A stretch of 64,000 nt of DNA from Pelagibacteraceae bacterium GOM-A1 (GCA_001704065.1 LHBX01000024.1:1-64000), one strand, 5' to 3'; counted from the first letter of the stretch, positions 10,484 through 21,220 are shown. Numbers and translations: made by a program. Notes: generated from the sequence alone by a model not told the origin.

Positions 10484-11296
10484 TTAATTTAAACTTTTTA
10501 TAAAATTATCGATTGATTGAATTAAATTTTTATTAAATTCCATCATATGGTCGTCGTTGTCATTAAAATAATTTGACTTAACACCACCATATTTATTAAA
10601 TATTTCTTCACCCATATAGAATGGTACAATATTATCCTTTTTTCCATGCATCACATGCATGGGAAACTTTATTTTGTTAATTTTTTCAATAGATTTGTAT
10701 TTATCTTTTAAAATAATTTTTGCAGGAAGATATGGGTAATATTTTTGCGCCAGAATCTCCATGGATGTAAAAGGGGACTCTAATATTATACCTGCAAATA
10801 AATTGTTACTTGCGGTCTCTATTGCTACAGCAGTGCCAAGAGATTCTCCATAGAGAACAATATCTTTATCTTCTATATTGTTTTGATTAAGCCATTCTTT
10901 GGCTTTAATTGCATCTTTATAAAGTCCAATTTCAGTTGGTTTGCCTTTGTTTCCACTAAAGCCTCTATATGCAAAAATTAAATAGTTTAAATCTAAATCT
11001 GCAAACTCATTTAGTTTGTAAATTCTATTATCTAATTTTCCAGCATTTCCGTGAAAAAAAAGCAAGGTTTTAAAGTTATTATTTTTTTTGTAATACCATC
11101 CAACTAGATCATTATCAGATTGAATACTTACTTTTTCGATTTTGTGAGATAGAGGTCCTTCATCTAAATAATTATTTTCACCAGGATGGTATAATAATTT
11201 TCTTTGATAAAAATAAACTATTAGAGAAACTCCAAAGTAAATAATAAAAATATAAAACAGAATTTTTGCAAATAACATTTTAGGCTTTAATTTCAT
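10484..11296 (-). CDS. Alpha/beta hydrolase, membrane-anchored
   Basis: N-terminal TM; LLFFHGNAGKLDNR...YGESLGTAVAIE...MHGKKDNIVPF. Confidence 0.88.
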   Translation of the reverse strand: MKLKPKMLFAKILFYIFIIYFGVSLIVYFYQRKLLYHPGENNYLDEGPLSHKIEKVSIQSDNDLVGWYYKKNNNFKTLLFFHGNAGKLDNRIYKLNEFADLDLNYLIFAYRGFSGNKGKPTEIGLYKDAIKAKEWLNQNNIEDKDIVLYGESLGTAVAIETASNNLFAGIILESPFTSMEILAQKYYPYLPAKIILKDKYKSIEKINKIKFPMHVMHGKKDNIVPFYMGEEIFNKYGGVKSNYFNDNDDHMMEFNKNLIQSIDNFIKSLN

Positions 11297-12182
11297 TTTT
11301 ACTTTTTCTTCTTACCAAATAAATACCAAAAAATACAAATATGGTACCTATTAAATGATAATTCTCTAAAATCTCTGAAAAAAATATTATTCCATAAAAA
11401 GCTCCATAAATTGTATAGAGGTATAGCGTGAAACCAGTTGTTGATGGTCCTAAATATTTAATAGTTAATGTGTATAGTGAGAAAGCGATTATGCCTGGAG
11501 AAATTGCTGCAAACAAAATCCAATAATAAAATTCTTCATTGAATAAAGTTTTTTCAAAATAAAAATGCTCTATAAAATAAAAAGGCAAAATGGATAAAAA
11601 ACCAAAGAAAGATATAATTGTTAGTCTTGGAAAAAATTTAAGTTCTGAATTCCATTGAAAAAGCATAACTGTATAAATTGCCCAGCCTAATGCTGCTCCT
11701 AGCATCCAAAAATCTCCAGAAGCAAATTTTAATTCAAGAAGTAAATTGATATCGCCCTTTAAAATTACAGCAAACACTCCAACTAGACAAAAAAGTAAGC
11801 CAATAAATTGGAAAATATTTATCTTATCTTTAAAAAGAAAATATGAGATTAAAATTATAAATATTGGTGAAGAAGTATAAAGAATTCCCATATTAACAAT
11901 GGTTGTAGATGAACCAGCCATATATGGAAATATTCCACAAACACCACATCCCATCAAACCTAGAAAAAAACTTCTTTTACTCTCTTTTTTAATAGTCTGA
12001 AAATTATCAACTAAATACTTATAATTTAGGACGAATAAAATAATGAAAAAAATAAACCATCTCCAAAAAGATAAAGATATGGGAGGAACATCATCAACGC
12101 CACCTCTTGCTACAATTAAATTACTAGCCATAAAAAGTGGCTGAAACAATAATAGAAAATATCCGATAAAATTTTTATTCAT
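11280..12182 (-). CDS. EamA/DMT-family permease
   Basis: About 10 TM segments, EamA-like repeat architecture. Confidence 0.88.
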   Translation of the reverse strand: MNKNFIGYFLLLFQPLFMASNLIVARGGVDDVPPISLSFWRWFIFFIILFVLNYKYLVDNFQTIKKESKRSFFLGLMGCGVCGIFPYMAGSSTTIVNMGILYTSSPIFIILISYFLFKDKINIFQFIGLLFCLVGVFAVILKGDINLLLELKFASGDFWMLGAALGWAIYTVMLFQWNSELKFFPRLTIISFFGFLSILPFYFIEHFYFEKTLFNEEFYYWILFAAISPGIIAFSLYTLTIKYLGPSTTGFTLYLYTIYGAFYGIIFFSEILENYHLIGTIFVFFGIYLVRRKSKNEIKA

Positions 12183-13383
12183 TTTTATTTAATATTAAAA
12201 AAAATAAGTAACTTAAAACGCATAAAAATAAAAAAATTGAAAAAGAAATTTGATAGCTCATTGTAATAGTAGCACCTAAATTTCTGGAAAAATCTATTAT
12301 TAAACCAATTATCCATTGTACAAAAAAAGTACCGGAAAATAAAAATACATTGAATGAAGTTAAAGATTTTCCTGCTAGTTTAGTAGGAAAATTTAATGCT
12401 ATTGCTGGTTGAGTTAAGGAAATTACTATTGATGATAAAATATAAAGAGTAAACATGGTTGCACCAGCCTTGTCTCCCATTATGACTATTAAAAATAAAA
12501 TTATATAACTTACAGGAAGTGTAAATTTTACAATTCTCATACTGTCAATTCCCTTGGAAGATATTTTTGGCAAAAAATATCCCCATATTAAAAAAGAAAA
12601 AAGCATAGTTACATTTATCCAAAATAAACCTGTCGCACTTTGTATTGCATCATAACCCGTCACATTTAGCATCCATGGGCCAGCCCACAATGTTTGTATT
12701 GCTTGAACACCTCCATAATTAAAAAATGCAAGCGGTACTAAGCTAATAAAGAATTTATTTTTCCATATGTGGGAAAGATTTTGAAGATTATTATTTTGGT
12801 CTTCATCCCTCTTAGTTTCCCACGAAGGTATTAAAATTGATATTAATATTATGCTTATCAAAATTAAAGAGGCTATAATTAAAAAAATAGATCGCCAACC
12901 AATTATTGGTAATAAAATTTGAACTGGTAGAGTTGATGCAACAAATCCAAAATTTGCAACCATCAACATCCATGAATTTGCACGTTGTTGATATTTTTCT
13001 TCAAACCATACTCTGTAACCAGTTAAAGGACCCATTAAACAAGCAGCAACACCTACACCAATGAAAATTCTAGAAATTAATAAACCTGCAAAACTTTTAG
13101 CAAAAGCAAATGAAATAGTTCCAATAAGAGCAATGATTAATAAATATCCGATAACTTTTTTTGGACCGAATCTATCTAATAACATACCAGTAGGAATTTG
13201 CATCAGCGAAAACCCTAGAAAATATCCTCCAGCTAAAAGTCCAAGATTTGCGGCACTTAAATTGAATTCAGTTGAAAGAGCAGGTGTTAATGTTGCGGTA
13301 ATTGATCTCAGTAAATTTGATATAAAAAAGCCAAAGGCAAATACAGAAAAAATTAGAATACTTTTATTTATTTTATTGATCAT
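12175..13383 (-). CDS. Major facilitator superfamily transporter
   Basis: 12-TM pattern; GYFLGFSLMQIPTGMLLDRFGPKKVI motif. Confidence 0.9.
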   Translation of the reverse strand: MINKINKSILIFSVFAFGFFISNLLRSITATLTPALSTEFNLSAANLGLLAGGYFLGFSLMQIPTGMLLDRFGPKKVIGYLLIIALIGTISFAFAKSFAGLLISRIFIGVGVAACLMGPLTGYRVWFEEKYQQRANSWMLMVANFGFVASTLPVQILLPIIGWRSIFLIIASLILISIILISILIPSWETKRDEDQNNNLQNLSHIWKNKFFISLVPLAFFNYGGVQAIQTLWAGPWMLNVTGYDAIQSATGLFWINVTMLFSFLIWGYFLPKISSKGIDSMRIVKFTLPVSYIILFLIVIMGDKAGATMFTLYILSSIVISLTQPAIALNFPTKLAGKSLTSFNVFLFSGTFFVQWIIGLIIDFSRNLGATITMSYQISFSIFLFLCVLSYLFFLILNKNE

Positions 13384-13413
13384 TTATATTTTTTATGAAA
13401 TTACAGTTCTATT

Positions 13414-14997
13414 ATGAATAATCATTCAACAAAAGATAAAGATGCCATTTCTTCAAATGGTATGGCCGCAACATCACATCCAATAGCTACAGAAGAAGCT
13501 CTAAGAATATTGCAAAAAGGTGGAAATGCAGTGGATGCAGCTATTGCAGCTTCTGTTGTTCTCTCTGTTGCAGAGCCTAATGCCACAAGTATAGGTGGAG
13601 ATTGTTTTGCAATAATAAAAATGAATGGCAAAGACCCTGTTTCATATAATGGATCAGGTATTGCTCCAGCAAAAGCAAATTTTGATTATTTCAAGGAAAA
13701 GAATATAGATAAAATCGGTTTAACAAGTCCTCACGCAGTAACTATTCCTGGTGCATTAGATGCTTGGAATTCAATTCATAATGATTTTGGAAAACTCGAT
13801 TTTGAGGAGTTGTTTCACAAAGGTATAGATATTGCAAAGAATGGTTTTAAAGTGACTAAAGTTGTTGCTAACGCCTGGAGCAACGTATTTAATAAATTAA
13901 ACGATAACCCATATTCTAGAAAACATATGCTAAATAATGGTAAGAGTTATCAATTTAATGAGGTAAATAAAAATCCTGCACTTGGAGAGACTCTCGAAAA
14001 AATTTCAAAAAATGGAGTTAAAGAATTTTATGAAGGATCAATTGCTGAAGATTTAGTTAAAACTTTAAAAGAATTTGGGGGCTTACATACAATTGAAGAT
14101 TTCCATAAGCAAAAAACTATTAAATCAGACACTTTATCAGATAGATATAGAGATATTATCATTCATCAATGTCCTCCGAGTGGCCCTGGAATAACAGTTT
14201 TAGTAATGATGAAATTATTAGAAAAGTTAGGTATTGAAAAATATGATGTGAATTCATTTGAAAGGTTCCATCTTGAGGCAGAAGTTACAAAGCAGGCTTA
14301 TAAACTTAAGGAAGAAAATATTGGTGATCCAGAATTTGTAGATTTAGATTTGAAAAAAATATTAAGTGAACAAAACATAGATAATATTTCAAAAAATATA
14401 TCTATTAATGGCTGTGCAGATGTAGGAGATCTAAATATTCCAAACCATCCTGAAACAGTTTATTTAAGCGTGGTAGACAGAGATTTAAATGTAGTTTCAA
14501 TTATAAATTCTGTTTGCTATGCTTTTGGATCTGGAATAACAGGTGATAAATCTGGAGTGGTTCTTCACAATAGAGGAACTAATTTTAGAGTTGAGGAAGG
14601 TCATCCTAATTGTATTCAAGGATTAAAAAGACCGCTTCATACCATAATTCCTGGAATAGTTATGAACAACAAAGGGGAATGTGAATTATCTTATGGAGTA
14701 ATGGGAGGACAATATCAACCTGTAGGACAAGTTCATGTTTTAAATAGCATTATTGATTATAACTTAACTCCTCAACAAGCCATTTCATTTCCTAGAGCTT
14801 TCCATTTCAATAACAATTATAAATTAGAGAAAAGTATTGATGAAAAAATTTTTAATAATTTAAAAGAAGTCGGTCATAATGTTGAGTACATAGATGGTAC
14901 TCATGGAGGTGGACAAGCAATTCAAATAGATAGAGAAAAAGGAAATTTAGTTGGTGGTTCAGATCCAAGAAAAGATGGATACGCAAAAGGTTATTAA
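13414..14997 (+). CDS. Gamma-glutamyltransferase family protein
   Basis: MAATSHPIATEEALRILQKGGNAVDAAIAASVVLSVAEP...SGIGGD-like region; ETVYLSVVDRD nucleophile Thr region; GSGITG. Confidence 0.9.
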   Translation: MNNHSTKDKDAISSNGMAATSHPIATEEALRILQKGGNAVDAAIAASVVLSVAEPNATSIGGDCFAIIKMNGKDPVSYNGSGIAPAKANFDYFKEKNIDKIGLTSPHAVTIPGALDAWNSIHNDFGKLDFEELFHKGIDIAKNGFKVTKVVANAWSNVFNKLNDNPYSRKHMLNNGKSYQFNEVNKNPALGETLEKISKNGVKEFYEGSIAEDLVKTLKEFGGLHTIEDFHKQKTIKSDTLSDRYRDIIIHQCPPSGPGITVLVMMKLLEKLGIEKYDVNSFERFHLEAEVTKQAYKLKEENIGDPEFVDLDLKKILSEQNIDNISKNISINGCADVGDLNIPNHPETVYLSVVDRDLNVVSIINSVCYAFGSGITGDKSGVVLHNRGTNFRVEEGHPNCIQGLKRPLHTIIPGIVMNNKGECELSYGVMGGQYQPVGQVHVLNSIIDYNLTPQQAISFPRAFHFNNNYKLEKSIDEKIFNNLKEVGHNVEYIDGTHGGGQAIQIDREKGNLVGGSDPRKDGYAKGY

Positions 14998-15002
14998 TTT
15001 AA

Positions 15003-16511
15003 ATGAACTCTAGAATTGTTAGGAATATTATAGAATCACAAAATGATAATCGAACTGCAATAACATCTGAAAGTAGTTCTCCACTAAAATTTGTTGATTT
15101 AAAATCATTAATAGAAAGAATTTCAAAACAATTATCAGGTAATGGTATTAATAATAAAGATCGTGCAGCAATAGTTTTGCCAAACGGTCCTTACATGGCA
15201 ACTAGTTTTTTGGCGATTTCAAGCTACATGTCTGCTGCACCTTTAAACCCTAACTATAAATCTGAAGAATTCGAATTTTACCTAGAGGATTTAAAGCCAA
15301 AGATAGTGATTGTAGAGAAAAATTCTAAAAATCCAGTAGTAGAAGTCGCAAATAAATTAAAAATTCCTGTTTGCGAAATAAAATCAGACGGAAATACTTT
15401 AAGCGGTGATTTTAATCTTTTTGAAAAAAGCAGTGATTATATTTTGCCAGGCGAAGACCATGAAGCTCTTGTGCTGCATACTTCGGGCACTACATCAAGA
15501 CCTAAGATTGTTCCATTAACAAATAAAAATATTTTTTCTTCAGCAGATAATATCTCCAAAAGTCTTAATTTAACTGATAAAGATCATTGTCTAAATATTA
15601 TGCCATTATTTCATATACATGGCTTAATTGCGGTTCTTGCAGCATCTATGAAGGTAGGGGCATCTGTATGTGCAAGTAGTGGATTTAATGCATTAAAATT
15701 TTTAGATAATGCAAAAAGAGAGAAAATAACTTGGTATTCTGGAGTACCAACAATGCATCAAGCAATATTGATGAGAGCAGATAAAAATCTAGAAACTGCT
15801 AAACAATTAAATCTTAGATTTTTAAGATCATCATCAGCATCTCTACCTCCAGCTGTATTTGAAAAACTAAATGAGGTATTTAATTGTCCAGTAATAGAAG
15901 CATATGGGATGACGGAAGCTACTCATCAAATGACCTCAAATCCATTACCGCCTAAGTCCCAAAAACCTGGATTTGTAGGAATTCCTGCTGGGCCAGAAGT
16001 TTGTATTATGGATAATAATAACAAGATTTTGAATCAAGGAGAAGAGGGAGAAGTTTGTATTAGAGGTGAAAATGTTACATCTGGATATGAAAATAATCCA
16101 GATGCAAATAAAAATAGCTTTTCAAATGGTTGGTTTAGAACAGGAGATCAGGGATATTTTGATAAAGATGGTTATCTAAAAATCTCCGGAAGATTAAAGG
16201 AAATAATTAATAAAGGTGGCGAAAAGATTTCGCCTTTAGAAGTCGATAACATTCTTATGGATCATCCAAATATTGAGCAAGCTGTTTGCTTTGGATATGA
16301 GGATAAAATGCTTGGAGAAGATATAGCTTCCGCAATAATCATAAAAGAAGGCATGAAGTGTACTGAAGATGATATAAAAATTTATGCAAATGAAAAACTT
16401 GCGAAATTTAAAATTCCAAAGAAAATATTTTTTGTAAATGAAATTCCTAAAGGTGCAACAGGTAAACTACAAAGAAATACTTTAGCTAAAAAGTTTGGAT
16501 TAGTGAACTAA
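15003..16511 (+). CDS. AMP-dependent acyl-CoA synthetase/ligase
   Basis: LVLHTSGTTSRPKIVPLTNKN...EAYGMTEATHQM...GWFRTGDQGYFDKDGYLKISGRLKEIINKGGEKISP...PKGATGKLQR. Confidence 0.9.
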   Translation: MNSRIVRNIIESQNDNRTAITSESSSPLKFVDLKSLIERISKQLSGNGINNKDRAAIVLPNGPYMATSFLAISSYMSAAPLNPNYKSEEFEFYLEDLKPKIVIVEKNSKNPVVEVANKLKIPVCEIKSDGNTLSGDFNLFEKSSDYILPGEDHEALVLHTSGTTSRPKIVPLTNKNIFSSADNISKSLNLTDKDHCLNIMPLFHIHGLIAVLAASMKVGASVCASSGFNALKFLDNAKREKITWYSGVPTMHQAILMRADKNLETAKQLNLRFLRSSSASLPPAVFEKLNEVFNCPVIEAYGMTEATHQMTSNPLPPKSQKPGFVGIPAGPEVCIMDNNNKILNQGEEGEVCIRGENVTSGYENNPDANKNSFSNGWFRTGDQGYFDKDGYLKISGRLKEIINKGGEKISPLEVDNILMDHPNIEQAVCFGYEDKMLGEDIASAIIIKEGMKCTEDDIKIYANEKLAKFKIPKKIFFVNEIPKGATGKLQRNTLAKKFGLVN

Positions 16512-17530
16512 TGACTAAAATTTGTATATTTGGAGCGGGATCTATTGGTGGATTTATTGCTACAAGTCTAAAAAAAACAAATGCACAAGTCTCTTTAATT
16601 GCTAGAGGAGAACATAAAAAAGCAATAGAGCAAAATGGATTAACTTTTATAAGGGATGATAATAAAGTTAATTTTAAATTTGATGTAACTGACAATCCTA
16701 AAGATTTGGATGAACAAGATTTCATAATTATTTCTGTAAAAGCTAATGCTATTAGTAAAATTTCAGAAAGCTTAAAACCAATTATGGGTAAAAAAACTTC
16801 AATTATATGCGCCATTAATGGGTTGCCTTGGTGGTACTTTTATAAAGCTAATACAGGTACTAAATTAGACAATCAAATAGTTGAAAGTGTGGATCCAGGT
16901 GGAAAGATATGGCAAACTCTAGGACCTGAAAGAGCAATTGGTTGTGTAGTTTATCCGGCCTGTCAGATATTAGAGCCAGGTGTTATTAAACATAATGGTA
17001 ATGGTGAACGATTTTCTCTAGGTGAACCAGATGGAACCAGATCAGAAAGACTAAAAATAATATCAAGTTTATTCATAGAAGGGGGTTTAAAAGCTCCTCA
17101 GAAGAAAAATTTAAGGGACGAAATTTGGGTGAAACTGTGGGGGAACTGTTCTTTCAACCCAGTGAGTGCTCTAACAAATAAAACTATGGATGAAATGGGT
17201 AATGATCCTGAAACTTACAATTTAATAAAAGTTTTAATGCAGGAGTGCCAACAAGTTGGAGAAAAAATCGGAGTTAAATTCAATATATCAATTGAGGATC
17301 GAATTAAGGGTGGAGTCTCAATTATAGGACATAGACCTTCGACCGCTCAAGATTTAAATGCTGGCAAACCATTAGAAATAGATCCAATAATTGGTTCAAT
17401 TATAGAAATTGCAAATAAGCTTGATTTAAATGTTCCAAAATTAAAAGAGATTAATGAAAAATTAAAGTCCAAGGCAGAAGACTTGGGTCTTTATACAAGA
17501 TCAGAATTAATTGATAAATTAACAGTTTAA
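16511..17530 (+). CDS. 2-dehydropantoate 2-reductase (PanE/ApbA family)
   Basis: ICIFGAGSIGGFIATSL...KLWGNCSFNPVSALTNKTMDEM. Confidence 0.9.
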   Translation: MTKICIFGAGSIGGFIATSLKKTNAQVSLIARGEHKKAIEQNGLTFIRDDNKVNFKFDVTDNPKDLDEQDFIIISVKANAISKISESLKPIMGKKTSIICAINGLPWWYFYKANTGTKLDNQIVESVDPGGKIWQTLGPERAIGCVVYPACQILEPGVIKHNGNGERFSLGEPDGTRSERLKIISSLFIEGGLKAPQKKNLRDEIWVKLWGNCSFNPVSALTNKTMDEMGNDPETYNLIKVLMQECQQVGEKIGVKFNISIEDRIKGGVSIIGHRPSTAQDLNAGKPLEIDPIIGSIIEIANKLDLNVPKLKEINEKLKSKAEDLGLYTRSELIDKLTV

Positions 17531-20190
17531 AAATTTAGTGAAATATCTCTATGTATTGAATTACATTTAGATACATAGATAGCTTGCTCTTTTGTTAGTT
17601 TAGACTGCAACCTTAGTCCAATTGTTTCTTTGATTGCATTATTATATTCCTCAAGTTTTGGCATTAAGTTTTCTTTAGCATTTGCTCTCCAGCTAACTTC
17701 TTTATTGAATAACTCAACAACTTCTTTTGATTTTGTTCTAATCGCCATTGGATCAAGTTCGTCTGAGTCTACCATTGATAATAAATCATCTACACTATTT
17801 AAAAATTCATCCATTCCAGAGATCTCACTCAACTTGTCAAACAATCCATCCATAATTGTAACTGATCTTTCATATACTTTTGTATTGCTTTCCATAGCTA
17901 TAAAATAATCTAACTGTTTAATATCTTTTGATACTTCTTGAAGTTTTACTCCATCGTTTATGAACATTGCGAACTGATCAAGTAGATCGTAGGCTTCATC
18001 TACATTCTTTCTATATCTTTTTGTTGTTGTATTTTTATCTTTATTTATTTTGTCGAATTCTGAATTCTTAGCTTGCCAAGTATCTGGAATTGAGTTTTGA
18101 ATTTCTTCAATTTCAAGTTTTACATCCTCAATTCTTAATTCTATTTTGTTTTTCTCATCTAATTCGTCATCATCTAAATTTCTAATCTCTGCTTTATATT
18201 TTTCTATTTTTTTATTTAATTTAAGTATTTTCTTTTGCTTCTTTCTAACAGTGAAATGCAGATCCCTATAATCAACAGCATATGCATTGTATTCGACCTC
18301 AACTTTTTTTAATTTATCGACTAGAGCAAAAGTTCCTAGTGCACTATCAAAATGATCTTCTAAAATTTCCATTTTATCATCTGGCAGATTAGTTGGAGCC
18401 TCAGATTGGAATTTTAATATTGCATTTTTAATTGTCTCACCGTTTGAATCAAATCTTGCAAATTTGTACTCTTGCAAACAGTACTGTAATTTAGGATTCA
18501 TTGGTGGAGGAGCAACATTCGAAGTTAAATATACTCTATTTGGTAGATAATTTACTAAGCTAGGGTATGCACCGACTATTCCCAATCCTATAAGCTGAAG
18601 AATTATAAAAGGCACAACACCTTTCCAAATATCAAGTGTTTTAACAATTTTAGGTGCTACACCTTTCAAATAAAAGAGTGCAAATCCAAATGGCGGCGTT
18701 AAGAAGGAAGTCTGCAAGTTAACACCAATCATAACTCCCAACCAAACGGCTGTGACGTTAGCCCCTGTTTCAGCTAATAATATTGGTGCAATTATTGGAA
18801 CAACAACAACTGCAATTTCAATAAAGTCTAAGAAAAATCCTAGCAAGAAAATTACAATCATCACAACAACAAATTGTGTCCAAAAACCACCCGGTAAATC
18901 TTGTAAAAAGTCTCTTACTAATTCTTCTCCCCCAAAAGCTCTAAATCCTGAAGTAAGCATTGCTGCTCCTAAAAGGATAATAAATACCATTGAAGTAGTC
19001 ACACAAGTTTCTGTTACAACTTCTTTTAAAACATTTTCTGTTTTAAAAGTTCTCCAAAAACTCCAACCTATTCCGTATACAAGTATGACCACAAAGAAAG
19101 CGGTTATAAAGATTGCACTTAAATCTCTTTCCTCCAAATTTTTTACATTTAATTCATAATTTGATGCAAAGAATGTAATTGGAATTAGAGATCCAATAAT
19201 TAAAATTAAAGGATAGAAAGCACTTTTCTTTCCTTCATATAATCTATAACCAGCCATCAAAGTGGCACCAATTGCTCCAATTGAACCTGCTTGGTTTACA
19301 GTAGCAATACCCATTAAAATTGAACCTAATACAGCAAATATTAATGCAAGTGGTGGTATGATAATTACAACTACTCTTAACCAAAATTTTAAATCAAAAT
19401 TTCCTTTAAATGGAACTGGTGGTGCAACACCTTTCTTTATTCTAGCAAAAATAAACACATAGATCATATAAAGAGCAACTAAAACAAGACCTGGTAAAAG
19501 TGCTCCTAAGAACATATCACCTGCACTTGATGAACCTACTCTAAATTCACCTGGCATATTAAATTCACCAGTTAAGGCTTTATAATCATTTTGTCTTAAG
19601 TTGTTTGCAACATCAGATGCACTTGCCAACTGGTCAGCAATAATAATTAAAACAATTGATGGAGGAATAATTTGACCTAATGTTCCTGATGAACAAACTA
19701 TTCCACTAGCAAGTTGTCTGTCATACTTGTTATTTAACATTGTTGGTAACGAAATTAGTCCCATTGCAATTACAGTTGCTCCAACGATACCAGTCGTTGC
19801 TGCTAATAGAGCTCCAACAAATATAACTGAAATTCCTAAACCACCAGGAATTGGTCCAAATAATTGGCCCATTGTTATTAATAAGTCTTCGGCAATTTTT
19901 GATTTTTGAAGCATAATTCCCATGAAAATAAATAAAGGAATTGCGATCAAAGTATCTGTTTCTACATCCCAGTAATTACTCCTAAAATTTGTAATACCAG
20001 CAACGAGCCATTCTATAGGTCCATCTACAGCAAAAAAAGCACTGGAGTCTCCCTCGAATATGTAGCCAAAAAATGCGGCTAAACCAATTGCAATTATAGC
20101 TGAACCAGGTAATGCAAAAGCAACAGGGTAACCCGATGCAAGAGCAACAATCATTATCACAACTAGAACAGCTAAAAAGAATGTTTCCAT
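17527..20190 (-). CDS. TRAP transporter large permease (DctM) with ~325-aa C-terminal coiled-coil extension
   Basis: Multi-TM DctM core (VVIMIVALASGYPVAFALPG...LIAIPLFIFMGIMLQKS...LQTSFLTPPFGFALFYLKGV) followed by K/E/D-rich helical tail from about 18500 downward. Confidence 0.92.
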   Translation of the reverse strand: METFFLAVLVVIMIVALASGYPVAFALPGSAIIAIGLAAFFGYIFEGDSSAFFAVDGPIEWLVAGITNFRSNYWDVETDTLIAIPLFIFMGIMLQKSKIAEDLLITMGQLFGPIPGGLGISVIFVGALLAATTGIVGATVIAMGLISLPTMLNNKYDRQLASGIVCSSGTLGQIIPPSIVLIIIADQLASASDVANNLRQNDYKALTGEFNMPGEFRVGSSSAGDMFLGALLPGLVLVALYMIYVFIFARIKKGVAPPVPFKGNFDLKFWLRVVVIIIPPLALIFAVLGSILMGIATVNQAGSIGAIGATLMAGYRLYEGKKSAFYPLILIIGSLIPITFFASNYELNVKNLEERDLSAIFITAFFVVILVYGIGWSFWRTFKTENVLKEVVTETCVTTSMVFIILLGAAMLTSGFRAFGGEELVRDFLQDLPGGFWTQFVVVMIVIFLLGFFLDFIEIAVVVVPIIAPILLAETGANVTAVWLGVMIGVNLQTSFLTPPFGFALFYLKGVAPKIVKTLDIWKGVVPFIILQLIGLGIVGAYPSLVNYLPNRVYLTSNVAPPPMNPKLQYCLQEYKFARFDSNGETIKNAILKFQSEAPTNLPDDKMEILEDHFDSALGTFALVDKLKKVEVEYNAYAVDYRDLHFTVRKKQKKILKLNKKIEKYKAEIRNLDDDELDEKNKIELRIEDVKLEIEEIQNSIPDTWQAKNSEFDKINKDKNTTTKRYRKNVDEAYDLLDQFAMFINDGVKLQEVSKDIKQLDYFIAMESNTKVYERSVTIMDGLFDKLSEISGMDEFLNSVDDLLSMVDSDELDPMAIRTKSKEVVELFNKEVSWRANAKENLMPKLEEYNNAIKETIGLRLQSKLTKEQAIYVSKCNSIHRDISLNF

Positions 20191-20193
20191 AAT

Positions 20194-21183
20194 TTAATTT
20201 TTGACACCTTTTAAAATTTTGTGACTACTTTCCATAAAATAGCTAGTAAATTGAATTAACATCGTAACAGCAAAAACAGCTAGATAAACAGCCATCAAAT
20301 ATAAAAGATAGAGACCATTAGATCCTTGTTGCGTAACTTCAAAAGCTACAACAGGACCATTTATAATGCTGGCTTTTCCGTTTAGACCTAAAAATATAAC
20401 TATTAATGTAAGTGGTACTCCTAGAACTGCCGATCCAACCATATTTGTCCATGCCTTCTTTTTTTCACTAAAAGAAGAATAGAGTACATCAACTCTTACG
20501 TGCCCTTCATGAATTAATGCGTATGCACTAGCAAACAAATAAAGTGCAGCATACCAAAATCTAACTAGATCGCCTTGAAATGCTTGTTCGTATGAAAATA
20601 TAAATCTTGATAATACAATTACGAATTCACTTACTACAACCAATACAGCTAGCCAAATAAAACCAACTGATTTTGTAAAATATCCAATCACGAAAGAAAT
20701 TAATATTATTGGAAAGTGAATATAAGTAATTCTTACAGGGGCTTTAACCATCAATGCTTTTACTTCAGGACTGAAGATTGCTTCCCATAATCTTTCAACG
20801 ACCATAAAAGATATAACAAAGTCAGCTACACCAACTAAAAATACTGCCCAAAATGATGATCTAACAAGATATGCTGAAAATCTTGATAAAATTTTTGAAT
20901 CTTGCTCCAAAGTTTGGCTATATGTTTTAAAAACATAAAAAACGACTGCAGCAATACAAATCAAATACAATCCAATTTGCATATAACCATAATTTAAATC
21001 AGATCCCTCTAGAGCTTTTTTCTTATATCCAAACATCTCATGATGTGAAAAAATTTTTTTTATTCCTGGCCAATCACTCCAAACTGTTAAAACATTATTT
21101 ATAAGAAATGCTAAAGTAAAAGCTAAAACTGAATAACTGATTATTCTAAGATATAGAGAAAGATTTGAATTTTTTGTCACCAT
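20194..21183 (-). CDS. TRAP transporter small permease (DctQ), enlarged (329 aa)
   Basis: Multi-TM; RFWYAALYLFASAYALIHEGHVRVDVLYSSFSEKKKAW typical of DctQ; in a P-Q-M arrangement. Confidence 0.88.
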   Translation of the reverse strand: MVTKNSNLSLYLRIISYSVLAFTLAFLINNVLTVWSDWPGIKKIFSHHEMFGYKKKALEGSDLNYGYMQIGLYLICIAAVVFYVFKTYSQTLEQDSKILSRFSAYLVRSSFWAVFLVGVADFVISFMVVERLWEAIFSPEVKALMVKAPVRITYIHFPIILISFVIGYFTKSVGFIWLAVLVVVSEFVIVLSRFIFSYEQAFQGDLVRFWYAALYLFASAYALIHEGHVRVDVLYSSFSEKKKAWTNMVGSAVLGVPLTLIVIFLGLNGKASIINGPVVAFEVTQQGSNGLYLLYLMAVYLAVFAVTMLIQFTSYFMESSHKILKGVKN

Positions 21184-21220
21184 AGTATTTTAAAATACCT
21201 AAGTAATACTCGATTTTGTT

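Noticed and set aside
18752-19909. Plus-strand ORFs of 60-135 aa
   Set aside because: Antisense to dctM transmembrane codons; composition reflects the complement of hydrophobic codons.
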